Made by a program: the position numbers and the translations under genes. Of a stretch of DNA of 64,000 nucleotides, positions 7,944 to 15,724 are shown piece by piece. Origin of the DNA: Phycicoccus sp. Soil802 (GTDB taxonomy: Bacteria > Actinomycetota > Actinomycetes > Actinomycetales > Dermatophilaceae); assembly GCF_001429605.1 (NCBI RefSeq), contig NZ_LMSS01000003.1:1-64000 (forward strand), in the 5' to 3' direction. The notes under the pieces are model-generated. The model did no database searches and had not been told where the DNA came from. It saw only the letters and a list, made by a program, of their open reading frames with translations. Each line of letters begins with the position of its first letter. Within the stretch, counting starts at the first letter, position 1.

Positions 7944-8764
7944 CACGTCCCCAGAAGGCGTGGTCCCAGGCGGGTACGCCCCACCTCGTCGCGCTCGACG
8001 TCGACGGCACGACGATCAACCACGCCGGCGAGCTGTCACCCGCCGTGCGCGACGTCGTGCACGACGTGCTCGCGGCCGGTCACCACGTGATCATCGCCAC
8101 CGGACGGTCGATCGTGGCGACGACCACCATCATGGCCGAGCTCGGCATCGAGAGCGGGTATGCCGTGTGCTCCAACGGGGCGGTGACGATCGAGCTGGAC
8201 GCCAGGGAGGACAACGGTTTCCGCATCATCGACGCAGTCACGTTCGACCCTGCTCCCGCCCTCAACCTGCTCCGCCACGAGTGGCCGGATGCGGTCGTCG
8301 CGGTGGAGGAGCTGGGGGTCGGGTTCAAGCTGAGCGCGCCGTTCCCCGACGGCGAGCTCCAGGGCGAGCTGCGGGTCGTGCCGTGGGACGAGCTGGTCGC
8401 CGACCCGGTGACGCGCGTGACCTTCCGCGCGCCGAACGGCACCGCGGAGGACTTCCTCGCGCTCACCGAACGGATCGGCCTGCACGGCGTGAACTACGCG
8501 GTCGGCTTCTCGGCCTGGCTCGACCTCAACCCCGAAGGCGTGTCCAAGGGTTCGGCCCTGGAGCTCCTGCGCCGCCGGCTGGAGGTCGAGCCGCAGTACA
8601 CCCTCGCCGTCGGCGACCAGCGCAACGACGTGGAGATGTTGCACTGGGCGGCGCGCGGAGTGGCGATGGGCAACGCGCCCGACTCGGTGAAGGAGGTCGC
8701 CGACGAGGTGACCCTCACGGTCGACGAGGACGGTCTGGTGCCGGTGCTCCGCTCCCTGCTGTGA
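7940..8764 (+). CDS. HAD superfamily hydrolase, Cof type
   Basis: Cytoplasmic phosphatase of 274 residues. HAD motif I is seen in VALDVDGTTI (about residue 20), with the nucleophile Asp and the second Asp. Motif II is in IIATGRS, motif III around the Lys of PEGVSKGSAL, and motif IV in AVGDQRNDVEML near residue 220. The large C2-type cap between motifs II and III places it with the Cof/YidA sugar phosphate and cofactor phosphatases; the substrate is unknown. Translation probably depends on the seven-codon frame that overlaps its start. Its 3' end overlaps the convergent monooxygenase gene by 50 bases. Confidence 0.85.
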   Translation: MTRPQKAWSQAGTPHLVALDVDGTTINHAGELSPAVRDVVHDVLAAGHHVIIATGRSIVATTTIMAELGIESGYAVCSNGAVTIELDAREDNGFRIIDAVTFDPAPALNLLRHEWPDAVVAVEELGVGFKLSAPFPDGELQGELRVVPWDELVADPVTRVTFRAPNGTAEDFLALTERIGLHGVNYAVGFSAWLDLNPEGVSKGSALELLRRRLEVEPQYTLAVGDQRNDVEMLHWAARGVAMGNAPDSVKEVADEVTLTVDEDGLVPVLRSLL

Positions 8765-9968
8765 CCACGCGGCCGGCAGGGCTCTGGCTGACCCGGTAGC
8801 CGGTGATCCAGTCCTGCGCCCGGTCGGTCACCAGGTGCCGGAAGACGACCCGCAGCATCGCCTCCATCGGCACCCGACCGATCCTGCCCGGGATCTTGGA
8901 GCTGCTCGAGCGGGCGCCGACGGCGACCACCTTCTCCGCTCTCCTGCGGCGAGCGGCGACGAAGGAGTCGTATGCCGCGGGCACCCCGGTGCCGTGGGAC
9001 GCGGCCGTGGCGAGGCAGCCGGCGAGCACGACGGCGTCCTCCAGGGCGAGCGACACCCCTTGGCCCGAGCTGGGCGACGGCGCGTGCGCGGCGTCCCCGA
9101 CCAGCACGAGGCGGCCGCGGTGCCAGGTCGCCACGTGGCCGAGGTCGTAGGTGTTGTCGCCGGCCAGCTCCAGCTCTCCCGACTCGATCAGCGCCCGGGC
9201 CGGTCCCGCGTCATCGGCGACCAGGTCCGCGAGCCGGGCTCGCCACTGGTCCAGCGAGGTGTCGGCGCGCTGCGTCCGGCTGATCTGCGCCTCGGGCACG
9301 TTCACGAACCACACCACGTCGTCGGTCGGGGTGCGGTGGAGCCCGACGAAGGCGTGCCGGCCGAAGGTGAACTGCCAGCCGTCGCCGGGCAGGTCCTGCG
9401 CGAGGTCGGTGTTGCGGGTGATGCCGCCGAAGTTGGTCAGCCCGACGTAGCGCGCCGCAGGGGCCCCTGGGTCGACCGCGGTCCGGACTGCCGAGTGCAC
9501 GCCTGATGCCCCCACGAGCAGGTCGCCCTCGACCGTGTTCCCGTCCTCGAGGACGGCGACCGCACGCTGCCCTTCGGTGCGCACGGAGGTGACCTTGGCG
9601 GCATACCTGACCTCGATGCCGCGCCGCGCGGCCTCGTCCATCAGCGCGCGGGTGAGGTGGGGCCGCTTCATCGTGAGCGCGGGCGTGCCGTCGGCCAAGG
9701 GGGTGCCGAGAGTGATCGAGCCGAGCCGCCGCCCCGTCGCCCCCAGCATGGTGTTGCGGCGCGAGGGGAAGCCGAGGTCCCGCACGAGGTCGAGGCAGCC
9801 GATCGCGGCCAGGGCGTCGAGGCCGTTGGGCGCGATGGTGAGGTAGGAGCCCGCCTCCGTGGCGGCGCGGTCCCGGGCCTCGAGGACGACGGCCTCGATG
9901 CCGACTTGCTGGAGGGCCATGGCGGTGGCGGGTCCGGCCACTCCACCTCCGACGACGACAGCCTTCAC
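8715..9968 (-). CDS. FAD-dependent monooxygenase (PHBH family)
   Basis: This flavoprotein of 417 residues has the dinucleotide-binding AVVVGGGVAGPATAM at the very N-terminus and the second FAD motif VLVGDAAHAPSPSSGQGVS near residue 285. It is therefore a class A aromatic hydroxylase-like enzyme using NAD(P)H and oxygen; the substrate is unknown. I chose GTG at 9966-9968 because AGAAAGG lies eight bases upstream and the Rossmann strand then begins at residue 2. It is divergent from a MarR gene with 56 bases between starts. That gap holds a palindromic TTCGAT-A-ATCGAA site, so the MarR protein very likely controls both genes. Confidence 0.85.
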   Translation of the reverse strand: MKAVVVGGGVAGPATAMALQQVGIEAVVLEARDRAATEAGSYLTIAPNGLDALAAIGCLDLVRDLGFPSRRNTMLGATGRRLGSITLGTPLADGTPALTMKRPHLTRALMDEAARRGIEVRYAAKVTSVRTEGQRAVAVLEDGNTVEGDLLVGASGVHSAVRTAVDPGAPAARYVGLTNFGGITRNTDLAQDLPGDGWQFTFGRHAFVGLHRTPTDDVVWFVNVPEAQISRTQRADTSLDQWRARLADLVADDAGPARALIESGELELAGDNTYDLGHVATWHRGRLVLVGDAAHAPSPSSGQGVSLALEDAVVLAGCLATAASHGTGVPAAYDSFVAARRRRAEKVVAVGARSSSSKIPGRIGRVPMEAMLRVVFRHLVTDRAQDWITGYRVSQSPAGRVVTAGSGAPAPDRPRRP

Positions 9969-9995
9969 GGTGATAACCTTTCTTACGACAATCGG

Positions 9996-10012
9996 ATAGT
10001 TCGATAATCGAA
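9996..10012. promoter_or_regulatory. Probable MarR operator between the monooxygenase gene and marR
   Basis: ATAGTTCGATA (9996-10006) runs into TTCGATAATCGAA (10000-10012), an odd-centred 13-base palindrome. It lies between two divergent start codons. The same 11-mer ATAGTTCGATA recurs in a longer palindrome at 24431-24452. Confidence 0.6.
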
Positions 10013-10024
10013 AGGATTGCACGC

Positions 10025-10486
10025 GTGGCGCGGACCCGTCAAGCAGCCATCGAGCAGGCCGGCAGGGCGATGCAGCGCTACCAGCGCAGCGTCCAGTCGT
10101 TCGACGACGCGGTGGGCCGGGCGCTCGGGCTCGGTCCGGCCGACATGCGGTGCCTCGACATCCTCAGCGAAGGCCCCCGCACGGCCGGTGAGCTGAGCGC
10201 CGCGACCGGGCTGCGGCCGGCAGCCACCACGGCGCTCATCGACCGGCTCGTGGTCAAGGGGTTCGTCCAGCGGCAGCCGAGCGAGACCGACCGGCGGCAG
10301 GTCCTGGTGGCGATGACCGAGGAGGGGGCCCGACGCACCTGGGAGGCGTACGGTCCGATGGTCACCGAGGGTCAGCAGGCCTTCGCGTCGTTCACCATCG
10401 CCGAGCTGGACCGGCTGCGCGACCTGCTCGACGGGTTCACCGAGCTGACCGCGCGGCACCGCGCGCGCGTCGAAGGGTCAGCGTGA
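10025..10486 (+). CDS. MarR family transcriptional regulator
   Basis: Winged-helix regulator of 153 residues. The DNA-binding region reads GPRTAGELSAATGLRPAATTALIDRL (recognition helix about residues 60-75), followed by the wing ETDRRQVLVAMTEEG with the conserved Asp-Arg pair. Flanking helices form the dimer interface. The GTG at 10025 is preceded by AAAGGA eight bases upstream. It is transcribed away from the FAD monooxygenase gene, and the shared intergenic palindrome suggests autoregulation plus control of that gene. Such regulators usually release DNA on binding small phenolic ligands. The last nine bases overlap the 3' end of the convergent LURP-like gene. Confidence 0.88.
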   Translation: MARTRQAAIEQAGRAMQRYQRSVQSFDDAVGRALGLGPADMRCLDILSEGPRTAGELSAATGLRPAATTALIDRLVVKGFVQRQPSETDRRQVLVAMTEEGARRTWEAYGPMVTEGQQAFASFTIAELDRLRDLLDGFTELTARHRARVEGSA

Positions 10487-11086
10487 CTGGAGCGCGTCCA
10501 GCGCGACCGCCATGCCCAGACCGACCCGCCAGTCGAGCTGCCACCCGTTGCTCGCCTGGGGCATGTGGATGTCGTAGCGGTCGCGCAGGCTCCGCTTGCG
10601 CTCCGACGACAGGACGATGCTGCCGTCCGCGGTGGTGAAGTCGAAGTGGAAGAGGAACGGCAGCGGGATGTCTCCGACGACCGGGATGAAGTCCCAGACC
10701 CGGCGCAGGATCGCGATGTTCTGGTTGCGCTCGGTGCCGAACGCCTCAAGCCCGTCCGGGGTGCCCAGGTGCCAGGACGAGCGCAGCAGCGACTTGCCGA
10801 AGTCCTTGCGGAACCACCCGATCGGCGCCCCGGTCGCGTCGAAGACGTCGTAGGTGGCGCCGAGGTCCATCCGGGTGCGGGCCTTGAACGAGAAGACCGG
10901 CTGGGTGCGCGCCTCGTCCGCGTAGAACGTGACCTGCTCCTTGAACGCCATCCGCTTCTGCTGGGCGACCGCGATCACCGGCCCCTCGACCCCGGACGCG
11001 TCGACCGCCCGGATCTCGTAGCGGTTGACCATCATCGTGATCTTCTGGCTCAGCGAGTAGCGCTCGGTGACAGCGGGTTGGCTCAT
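10478..11086 (-). CDS. LURP-one-related (tubby C-like) family protein
   Basis: The 202-residue protein is rich in short beta strands and has no signal peptide. The pattern MVNRYEIR, AVAQQKRMAFKEQVTFYAD and FSFKARTRMDLGATYDVFDATG resembles the LURP-one-related family, whose fold is shared with tubby C-terminal domains and phospholipid scramblases. The bacterial members have no established role, and I assign none. It starts at ATG 11084-11086 with a CACACT box seven bases upstream. It faces the SpoU methyltransferase gene divergently and ends nine bases inside the marR 3' end. Confidence 0.65.
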   Translation of the reverse strand: MSQPAVTERYSLSQKITMMVNRYEIRAVDASGVEGPVIAVAQQKRMAFKEQVTFYADEARTQPVFSFKARTRMDLGATYDVFDATGAPIGWFRKDFGKSLLRSSWHLGTPDGLEAFGTERNQNIAILRRVWDFIPVVGDIPLPFLFHFDFTTADGSIVLSSERKRSLRDRYDIHMPQASNGWQLDWRVGLGMAVALDALQSR

Positions 11087-11137
11087 GGCGGACAGTGTGC
11101 CGCATGGCCCAGCAGTGACTGACAGACTGGCCACGCC

Positions 11138-11965
11138 ATGGCTGACCTGATCATCACCTCGCCGTCGAACCCGCGCCTCAAGGCGCTCGCCGCGCTGCGC
11201 CGGCGGCGTACCCGTGAGGAGACCGGCCGCACGCTGATCGAGGGGTTCGAGGAGCTCAGCCTCGCGCTGGGGGCCGGGGTGCTCCCCGAGGCGCTCTACT
11301 ACTGCCCCGAGCTGATGCTCGACCCGACGAGCCAGGAGCGGGTGGTCGACGAGGTGCGTCGCGACGGGGTGGAGACCGTGCAGGTGTCGCGGACCGCGTT
11401 CGAGCGGGCCGCGTACCGCGAGGGGCCGGACGGGTTCATCGCCGTGGTGCCCTCGGTCGTGCGGTCGTGCAGCGAGCTGACCGTCGGGCCGAGCGCCCTG
11501 ACCGTCCTCTGCCAGGGCGTGGAGAAGCCGGGCAACCTCGGGGCCATGCTGCGCACCGCCGATGCGGCCGGTGCCGAGGCGGTGGTCGCGGCCGACCCGG
11601 TCACCGACTGGGGCAACCCGAACCTCGTCCGCGCCTCCAAGGGGACCGTCTTCAGCGTGCCGGTCGCGAGCGACTCGACGGCCGACACCCTCGTCTGGCT
11701 GGATGCGCACGGCATCGCCCTCGTCGCCACCACCCCGGACACCGACCTGCTGCACACCGACGTCGACTACACCGGCCCGGTGGCCATCGCGGTGGGGGCC
11801 GAGAAGTACGGGCTGACGGACGAGGTGCTGGCGCACGCGGCATACAAGGTGCGGATCCCGATGGTGGGCAAGGCGAACTCGCTCAACGTGGCCACCTCCG
11901 CCGCCATCGTGATCTACGAGGCGGTGCGTCAGCGGGGAGCCGCCGCCCCCGCCCCGGCTCACTGA
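11138..11965 (+). CDS. SpoU/TrmH family RNA 2'-O-methyltransferase
   Basis: Cytoplasmic protein of 275 residues with an N-terminal RNA-binding domain (substrate-binding type, about residues 1-100) and a C-terminal SPOUT knot domain. SpoU motif 1 is EKPGNLGAMLRTADAAG, motif 2 IAVGAEKYGLTDE and motif 3 MVGKANSLNVATSAAI. Together these bind S-adenosylmethionine in a trefoil knot. Members methylate a ribose 2'-OH in 23S rRNA or tRNA. The TsnR/RlmB-like layout suggests rRNA, but the target base cannot be read from sequence. Confidence 0.88.
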   Translation: MADLIITSPSNPRLKALAALRRRRTREETGRTLIEGFEELSLALGAGVLPEALYYCPELMLDPTSQERVVDEVRRDGVETVQVSRTAFERAAYREGPDGFIAVVPSVVRSCSELTVGPSALTVLCQGVEKPGNLGAMLRTADAAGAEAVVAADPVTDWGNPNLVRASKGTVFSVPVASDSTADTLVWLDAHGIALVATTPDTDLLHTDVDYTGPVAIAVGAEKYGLTDEVLAHAAYKVRIPMVGKANSLNVATSAAIVIYEAVRQRGAAAPAPAH

Positions 11966-12024
11966 AGCCTCACTGACCACACCCGTGTCAGGAGCACTCC
12001 CTGACGTATGTCACGATGTCGGGT

Positions 12025-12660
12025 ATGCGAGTTGACCACGTTTCGTATGCGGCAGAGCACGACGGACTGCAGGCGACCGCGGAGCGCCTCGCCAAGCTGA
12101 TCGGGGTCGACCCGGTCGATGGGGGCATCCACCCGCGGTTCGGCACGCGCAACGTGATCCTCCCGTTGGCGCACGAGCGCTACGTCGAGGTCGTCGAGGT
12201 GCTCGACCACCCGGCGTCCGACAAGGCGCCGTTCGGGCAGGCCGTCCGCGCCCGGTCCGAGGCCGGCGGCGGCTGGCTCGGCTGGTGCGTCGCCGTCGAC
12301 GACCTCACGCCACTTGAGACCCGCATCGGTCGGGAAGCGGTCCCCGGCAACCGGTACCGTCCCGACGGCGTCGAGCTGCGCTGGCGCCAGCTGGGCATCA
12401 AGGGGCTGATGTCCGACCCGCAGCTGCCCTACTTCGTGCAGTGGGAGGACGCCTCGCTGCACCCGTCGACCGCGGCCATGACGACGGTCACGATCGACAG
12501 CCTGCAGATCGCCGGCGACCCGGCCCGGGTGCGTGACTGGCTGGGCCTGCCGCCCGACGAGACCTCTTCGGTCATCGACTTCACCTTCGTCGCCCCGCGC
12601 GGCACCCCCGGTCTGCTCGCGGTCACCTTCGACACCCCCGACGGCAAGGTCACCATCTGA
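12025..12660 (+). CDS. Glyoxalase-like (VOC) domain protein
   Basis: The 211-residue protein starts MRVDHVSYAAEHDGLQAT, typical of the large glyoxalase-like domain family found in actinobacteria. RFGTRNVILPLAHERYVEVVEVLDHP and a second half with related strands follow. VOC proteins bind a divalent metal, but catalysis cannot be inferred here. I chose ATG 12025 over ATG 12016 (MSGMRV) because CACGAT lies seven bases before 12025 and family members begin at that Met. The gene ends 20 bases before a strong hairpin shared with the convergent gene at 12727-13800. Confidence 0.7.
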   Translation: MRVDHVSYAAEHDGLQATAERLAKLIGVDPVDGGIHPRFGTRNVILPLAHERYVEVVEVLDHPASDKAPFGQAVRARSEAGGGWLGWCVAVDDLTPLETRIGREAVPGNRYRPDGVELRWRQLGIKGLMSDPQLPYFVQWEDASLHPSTAAMTTVTIDSLQIAGDPARVRDWLGLPPDETSSVIDFTFVAPRGTPGLLAVTFDTPDGKVTI

Positions 12661-12679
12661 CCCCTGCACTCCCCGACGT

Positions 12680-12713
12680 ACGCCCCGCTCGACCTCGGTC
12701 GCTCGCGGGGCGT
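12680..12713. terminator. Bidirectional hairpin terminator
   Basis: ACGCCCCGC (12680-12688) and GCGGGGCGT (12705-12713) form a perfect nine-pair stem with a 16-base loop. It lies between two convergent genes. There is no T-run, as is common in high-GC terminators. Confidence 0.65.
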
Positions 12714-12726
12714 CGTCGTCCCCGGT

Positions 12727-13800
12727 CTAGGGCATGTCGAAGTGGTCCCGGAGCAGCGCCTGGAGCGGGTGGGGTGTCGACTGTGGCGTGGCCAGCGTGT
12801 ACAGGACGCCGTCCACCACCGCGTGGTGGAGCTGCGGGCTGCCCCAATATCCCTCGTTGAAGGCGACGGACTGCACCTGGCCGGCGGGTAGCGGGAGTGG
12901 ATCGGCCCCTTCGTCGACGACGAGCAACGACGTGCCGGGGGTCGCCACGACCACCGACCTCACTTCCTGGGTCGAGTCCGGGAGCAGGACGCTGGTCCAG
13001 TTGCCGGTGGGGCAGTCGAAGTCATCTGGCTCGTTGGGGAAGTCCTCGATGCCCCAGAACTGCGGATGCCCGTCTTGGAACCCAGCGAAGCGAACGTCGC
13101 CCGGCCAGTCACCCATGTCGGTGACATGCACCGCCGCGGACGGCTCAGGGAGGGCATGCCACTCGCGCGAGTAGCGACCTTCCTCTCCATGGTCGAGGAA
13201 TCCTGACCACGCCCACGCGAAGGACGCCGTGGCCGGCTCCCCGTCGACCCGCAGGTCCCCGGCCACTGCGACCACACCCGAGTGCGAGCCGCACATCACG
13301 TCGTCGACGCTGCCACGCACGTCGAGCCGATTGACCTGCGGCAGGAGCCGAAGGGGAAAGCCGCCGCCCAACACGCGAACCTCCTGGCTCGGGCCATACG
13401 TGGCGACCACCCGGACGTCTTCGTCACCGGCCACCGGCCACAGGCGGGTGGCCTGGTGGCCCACCTCGTCAGGTGGGGCGGAGGCTGCCCTGATCTCCCC
13501 GCCCCAGTCGCAGTGCCAGAGCCCTGTCGCACCGCACACGCCCACCAGTCGATATTCGACTTCACTTGAGCCGACCGGCGCCAGTCCCCACCGCACCGTT
13601 CGGACCGCACCCTGGGCGGCCGCCTCCTGTGGGACATCCACGACGCGGACGAACGCACCGTCCTCCATCAGAGCGAGCACCACGCGACCGTCATCGAGGT
13701 GCCCCCACACCGCTGTGCAGCTGGCTCCCGCGTTGGTCACTCCGTCAACCTGGACCGAAGGCCAGTCGACTCGCTGCCAGGCCTGCTCGGGTAGGTCCAC
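12727..13800 (-). CDS. Hypothetical protein, soluble, beta-rich
   Basis: I do not recognise this 357-residue protein. It starts with GTG (MDLPEQAWQRV), has no signal peptide or membrane segment, and is acidic. Tryptophans and Gly-Asp turns recur at intervals (HLDDGRVVLALMEDG, LWPVAGDEDVRVVATYG, HSGVVAVAGDLRVDGE), which gives a propeller-like feel without clear blade repeats. Codon use is slightly less GC-rich than in its neighbours, so recent acquisition is possible. It is convergent with the VOC gene, and a DUF222-HNH gene begins 1.6 kb upstream on the same strand, ending 45 bases before it. Confidence 0.6.
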   Translation of the reverse strand: MDLPEQAWQRVDWPSVQVDGVTNAGASCTAVWGHLDDGRVVLALMEDGAFVRVVDVPQEAAAQGAVRTVRWGLAPVGSSEVEYRLVGVCGATGLWHCDWGGEIRAASAPPDEVGHQATRLWPVAGDEDVRVVATYGPSQEVRVLGGGFPLRLLPQVNRLDVRGSVDDVMCGSHSGVVAVAGDLRVDGEPATASFAWAWSGFLDHGEEGRYSREWHALPEPSAAVHVTDMGDWPGDVRFAGFQDGHPQFWGIEDFPNEPDDFDCPTGNWTSVLLPDSTQEVRSVVVATPGTSLLVVDEGADPLPLPAGQVQSVAFNEGYWGSPQLHHAVVDGVLYTLATPQSTPHPLQALLRDHFDMP

Positions 13801-13845
13801 GACAGGGAAGGTAGCCGATCGGTGGTCTGCCCCTCGGCTTCCCGG

Positions 13846-15450
13846 CTAGTCGTCCCAGGTGCGGTAGCAGGCGAATACCTCTTCTTCGTCCGCGTCCCTC
13901 ATTGGCCACCGGGGGTCATCTGCGTCGGTGGGTGCGCCCGGGTCATGGCCGGGTGGTTTGACGAGGTGGAGCTGTCGGTCCCAGTGGGCTAGATGGTCGG
14001 GGAGGATCTCGATGTCGTTCCAGCGGGCGGGTTCGCCGGTGGGTGGTTGGTATGCCGCGGCTGTGCGTGGCTGGGGTGGGTCGCCGCCCGGTGGCGCGGC
14101 GAGCTCGACCGCGGTCGGGGGTCGGACCGGGAGGCCGTGCCGGGTGGTGACGACCAGCCCGTCGAGCCGGGTCGGGTCACCGGTCATCCGGTAGTCGCCG
14201 CGGCCGACCGCGTCGTGGTGGAACGGGCAGAGGCTGACCTGGTTGTCGTCGTCGGTGGGCCCGCCGTCGGCCCAGTCGTGCAGGTGGTGGATCTCGACGA
14301 ACCGGGTGGCGGTGCAGCCGGGGAACCGGCAACCGCGGTCGCGGTCCTCGATCAGCCGACGGGACCGCTGCGGCAGGATCCGCATCGAGCGCCCGACGCT
14401 GACCGGTCGTCCTTCGGTCTCCCAGACCGGCTGGACCACCCCGTCGGAGATGAACCGGTCGAGCAGCCGCCGCGGGATGGCTCCGCCGCCGTTGACCCAG
14501 GCCCCGTCGGTCGACAGGTGCAGGTAGACCCGGTAGTGGCTGGCCCGACCCGACGAGGTGACCGAGGAGAACGACCGCCGGGCCAGCTCCTCGAGCGCGT
14601 CCGCGTAGGTCGGCCGGTCCGTCGCGGCGATGCCGTGCGCACGCGGAGCCCTCACCGACACGGAGGTGGCGTCGAGGGTGGCGCCGGGTGTGGTGCTGGG
14701 CGTTCCGTCGAGCTCGCCGTCGGTGGTCTCGGAGGCGGTGGTGTCGGGGGCGGTGGTGTCTGCGGCGGCGAGGAACAGGGCGTCCTTGGCTTCCTTGAGT
14801 GCCTGCTCGACCAGTGCCCCGACGGGCGCCGGCGCGCTGTAGCGCAGCTGGAACCGGCCGTCGACGTCGTAGTGCATCGACAGGTCAGGCCGGGCGCAGG
14901 CCCGACGCTCCGACTCGTCCTGCCCGGGCAGCCCAGGCGCCGGAGCGGGGTCGGTCGGGGCGGTGTCGGTCGCAGCGGTGTCGGCCGTGGCGTCTGCGGA
15001 AGGGTCGGCGGTCTCGGCGGGCGTCGCTGGCGCAGCGGCGAAGGCGTGCCGGCTCAGCGCGCGACGCAGCTGCGGCACCGTGGCGTGCCTGGCGAACTCT
15101 GCAGCCGACCGCTGGTGGGACGCCGGCGCGTGGTGGGCGACCACCGCGGTCTGGTCGAGGGACAGCAGCCCGTCACGCAGGGCCTCGGAGGCCGCGGGCA
15201 GCTCGTGGCGGCGCTTCGCGATCGCGACCACGTCCCGCGCGTGCGCCGGCGACAGGCCGGCCCGCACGACCAGGTAGTGCTCCGGCGAACGGAACCCGCC
15301 GTCACCCCAGTGCTCGCCGTCGATGAGCTCGGCAGTCAGGTCGACCAGCTCGCCCTGCGCCCGGTTGAGCCGCCCCGCGACCTCGGCCGTGCGCGTCCAG
15401 AGGGCTCGCTGCTCCTCGTCGCGCTGCACGGCTGCCGGGCTGACTGACAT
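13846..15450 (-). CDS. DUF222 domain HNH endonuclease (13E12 type), SOS-box promoter
   Basis: Protein of 534 residues. The N-terminal half is the DUF222 (13E12 repeat) domain, with EHYLVVRAGLSPAHARDVV near residue 60. An acidic, Thr/Ala-rich insert of low complexity occupies about residues 140-265. The C-terminal HNH nuclease contains RGCRFPGCTATRFVEIHHLHDWADGG and then CPFHHDAVG, with paired zinc cysteines and the HH catalytic core. These proteins are presumed DNA endonucleases; several mycobacterial relatives carry LexA sites. The ATG is preceded by TACGAT at six bases and by an SOS-like box at 15458-15473, so expression should be damage-inducible. A second gene of this family lies at 58883-60208. 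Confidence 0.85.
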   Translation of the reverse strand: MSVSPAAVQRDEEQRALWTRTAEVAGRLNRAQGELVDLTAELIDGEHWGDGGFRSPEHYLVVRAGLSPAHARDVVAIAKRRHELPAASEALRDGLLSLDQTAVVAHHAPASHQRSAAEFARHATVPQLRRALSRHAFAAAPATPAETADPSADATADTAATDTAPTDPAPAPGLPGQDESERRACARPDLSMHYDVDGRFQLRYSAPAPVGALVEQALKEAKDALFLAAADTTAPDTTASETTDGELDGTPSTTPGATLDATSVSVRAPRAHGIAATDRPTYADALEELARRSFSSVTSSGRASHYRVYLHLSTDGAWVNGGGAIPRRLLDRFISDGVVQPVWETEGRPVSVGRSMRILPQRSRRLIEDRDRGCRFPGCTATRFVEIHHLHDWADGGPTDDDNQVSLCPFHHDAVGRGDYRMTGDPTRLDGLVVTTRHGLPVRPPTAVELAAPPGGDPPQPRTAAAYQPPTGEPARWNDIEILPDHLAHWDRQLHLVKPPGHDPGAPTDADDPRWPMRDADEEEVFACYRTWDD

Positions 15451-15457
15451 ACCTCAA

Positions 15458-15473
15458 TCGTACACCTGTTCGA
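15458..15473. promoter_or_regulatory. Putative LexA (SOS) box
   Basis: TCGTACACCTGTTCGA differs by one base from the TCGAAC-N4-GTTCGA consensus of actinobacterial and Bacillus SOS boxes. It overlaps the leaderless -10 box (TACGAT on the minus strand, 15457-15462) of the DUF222-HNH gene, so LexA binding would block the promoter. Confidence 0.65.
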
Positions 15474-15695
15474 ATGCTGTGACCGGTAATCCACAGCTGA
15501 AATCAGTTGTGGGACAACGGATTCCGCTCTCAGCGAAGAAGTGCAGTGCGCTCGTGCTGGCCCGCGGCGGGCACAGTGGGGCGGGCACGCCGCCCGCCAC
15601 TCACACGCGCCGTGCCGCCCACACCCGTGCGCTACCCACACCCGTGCGCCACCCCGTGTCCCGCGCCGCCCGCGGGACCCGAGCCGGTCACTGGC
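15474..15695. other. Intergenic region with hairpins and a tandem repeat
   Basis: No gene is seen. A CCACAGCTG/CAGTTGTGG hairpin with one mismatch lies at about 15491-15512. A GC-rich stem (GGCGGGC/GCCCGCC, loop of five) at 15580-15598 could terminate the FG-GAP gene. CCCACACCCGTGCGC-type 17-base units repeat in tandem at 15618-15634 and 15635-15651. Confidence 0.5.
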
Positions 15696-15724
15696 TCAGA
15701 AGTAGCGCTGCCAACCCGTCCCGA

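Noticed and set aside
4377-7946. A 1189-residue open frame on the minus strand opposite serS and the 2-hydroxy-acid oxidase gene
   Set aside because: It is antisense to genes with clear motifs and is made of Arg/His/Gly/Val-rich sequence, as expected of a GC-rich antisense frame.
11959-12669. A minus-strand frame of 236 residues opposite the VOC gene
   Set aside because: It covers the same bases as a gene with a family-like N-terminus on the plus strand and shows antisense composition.
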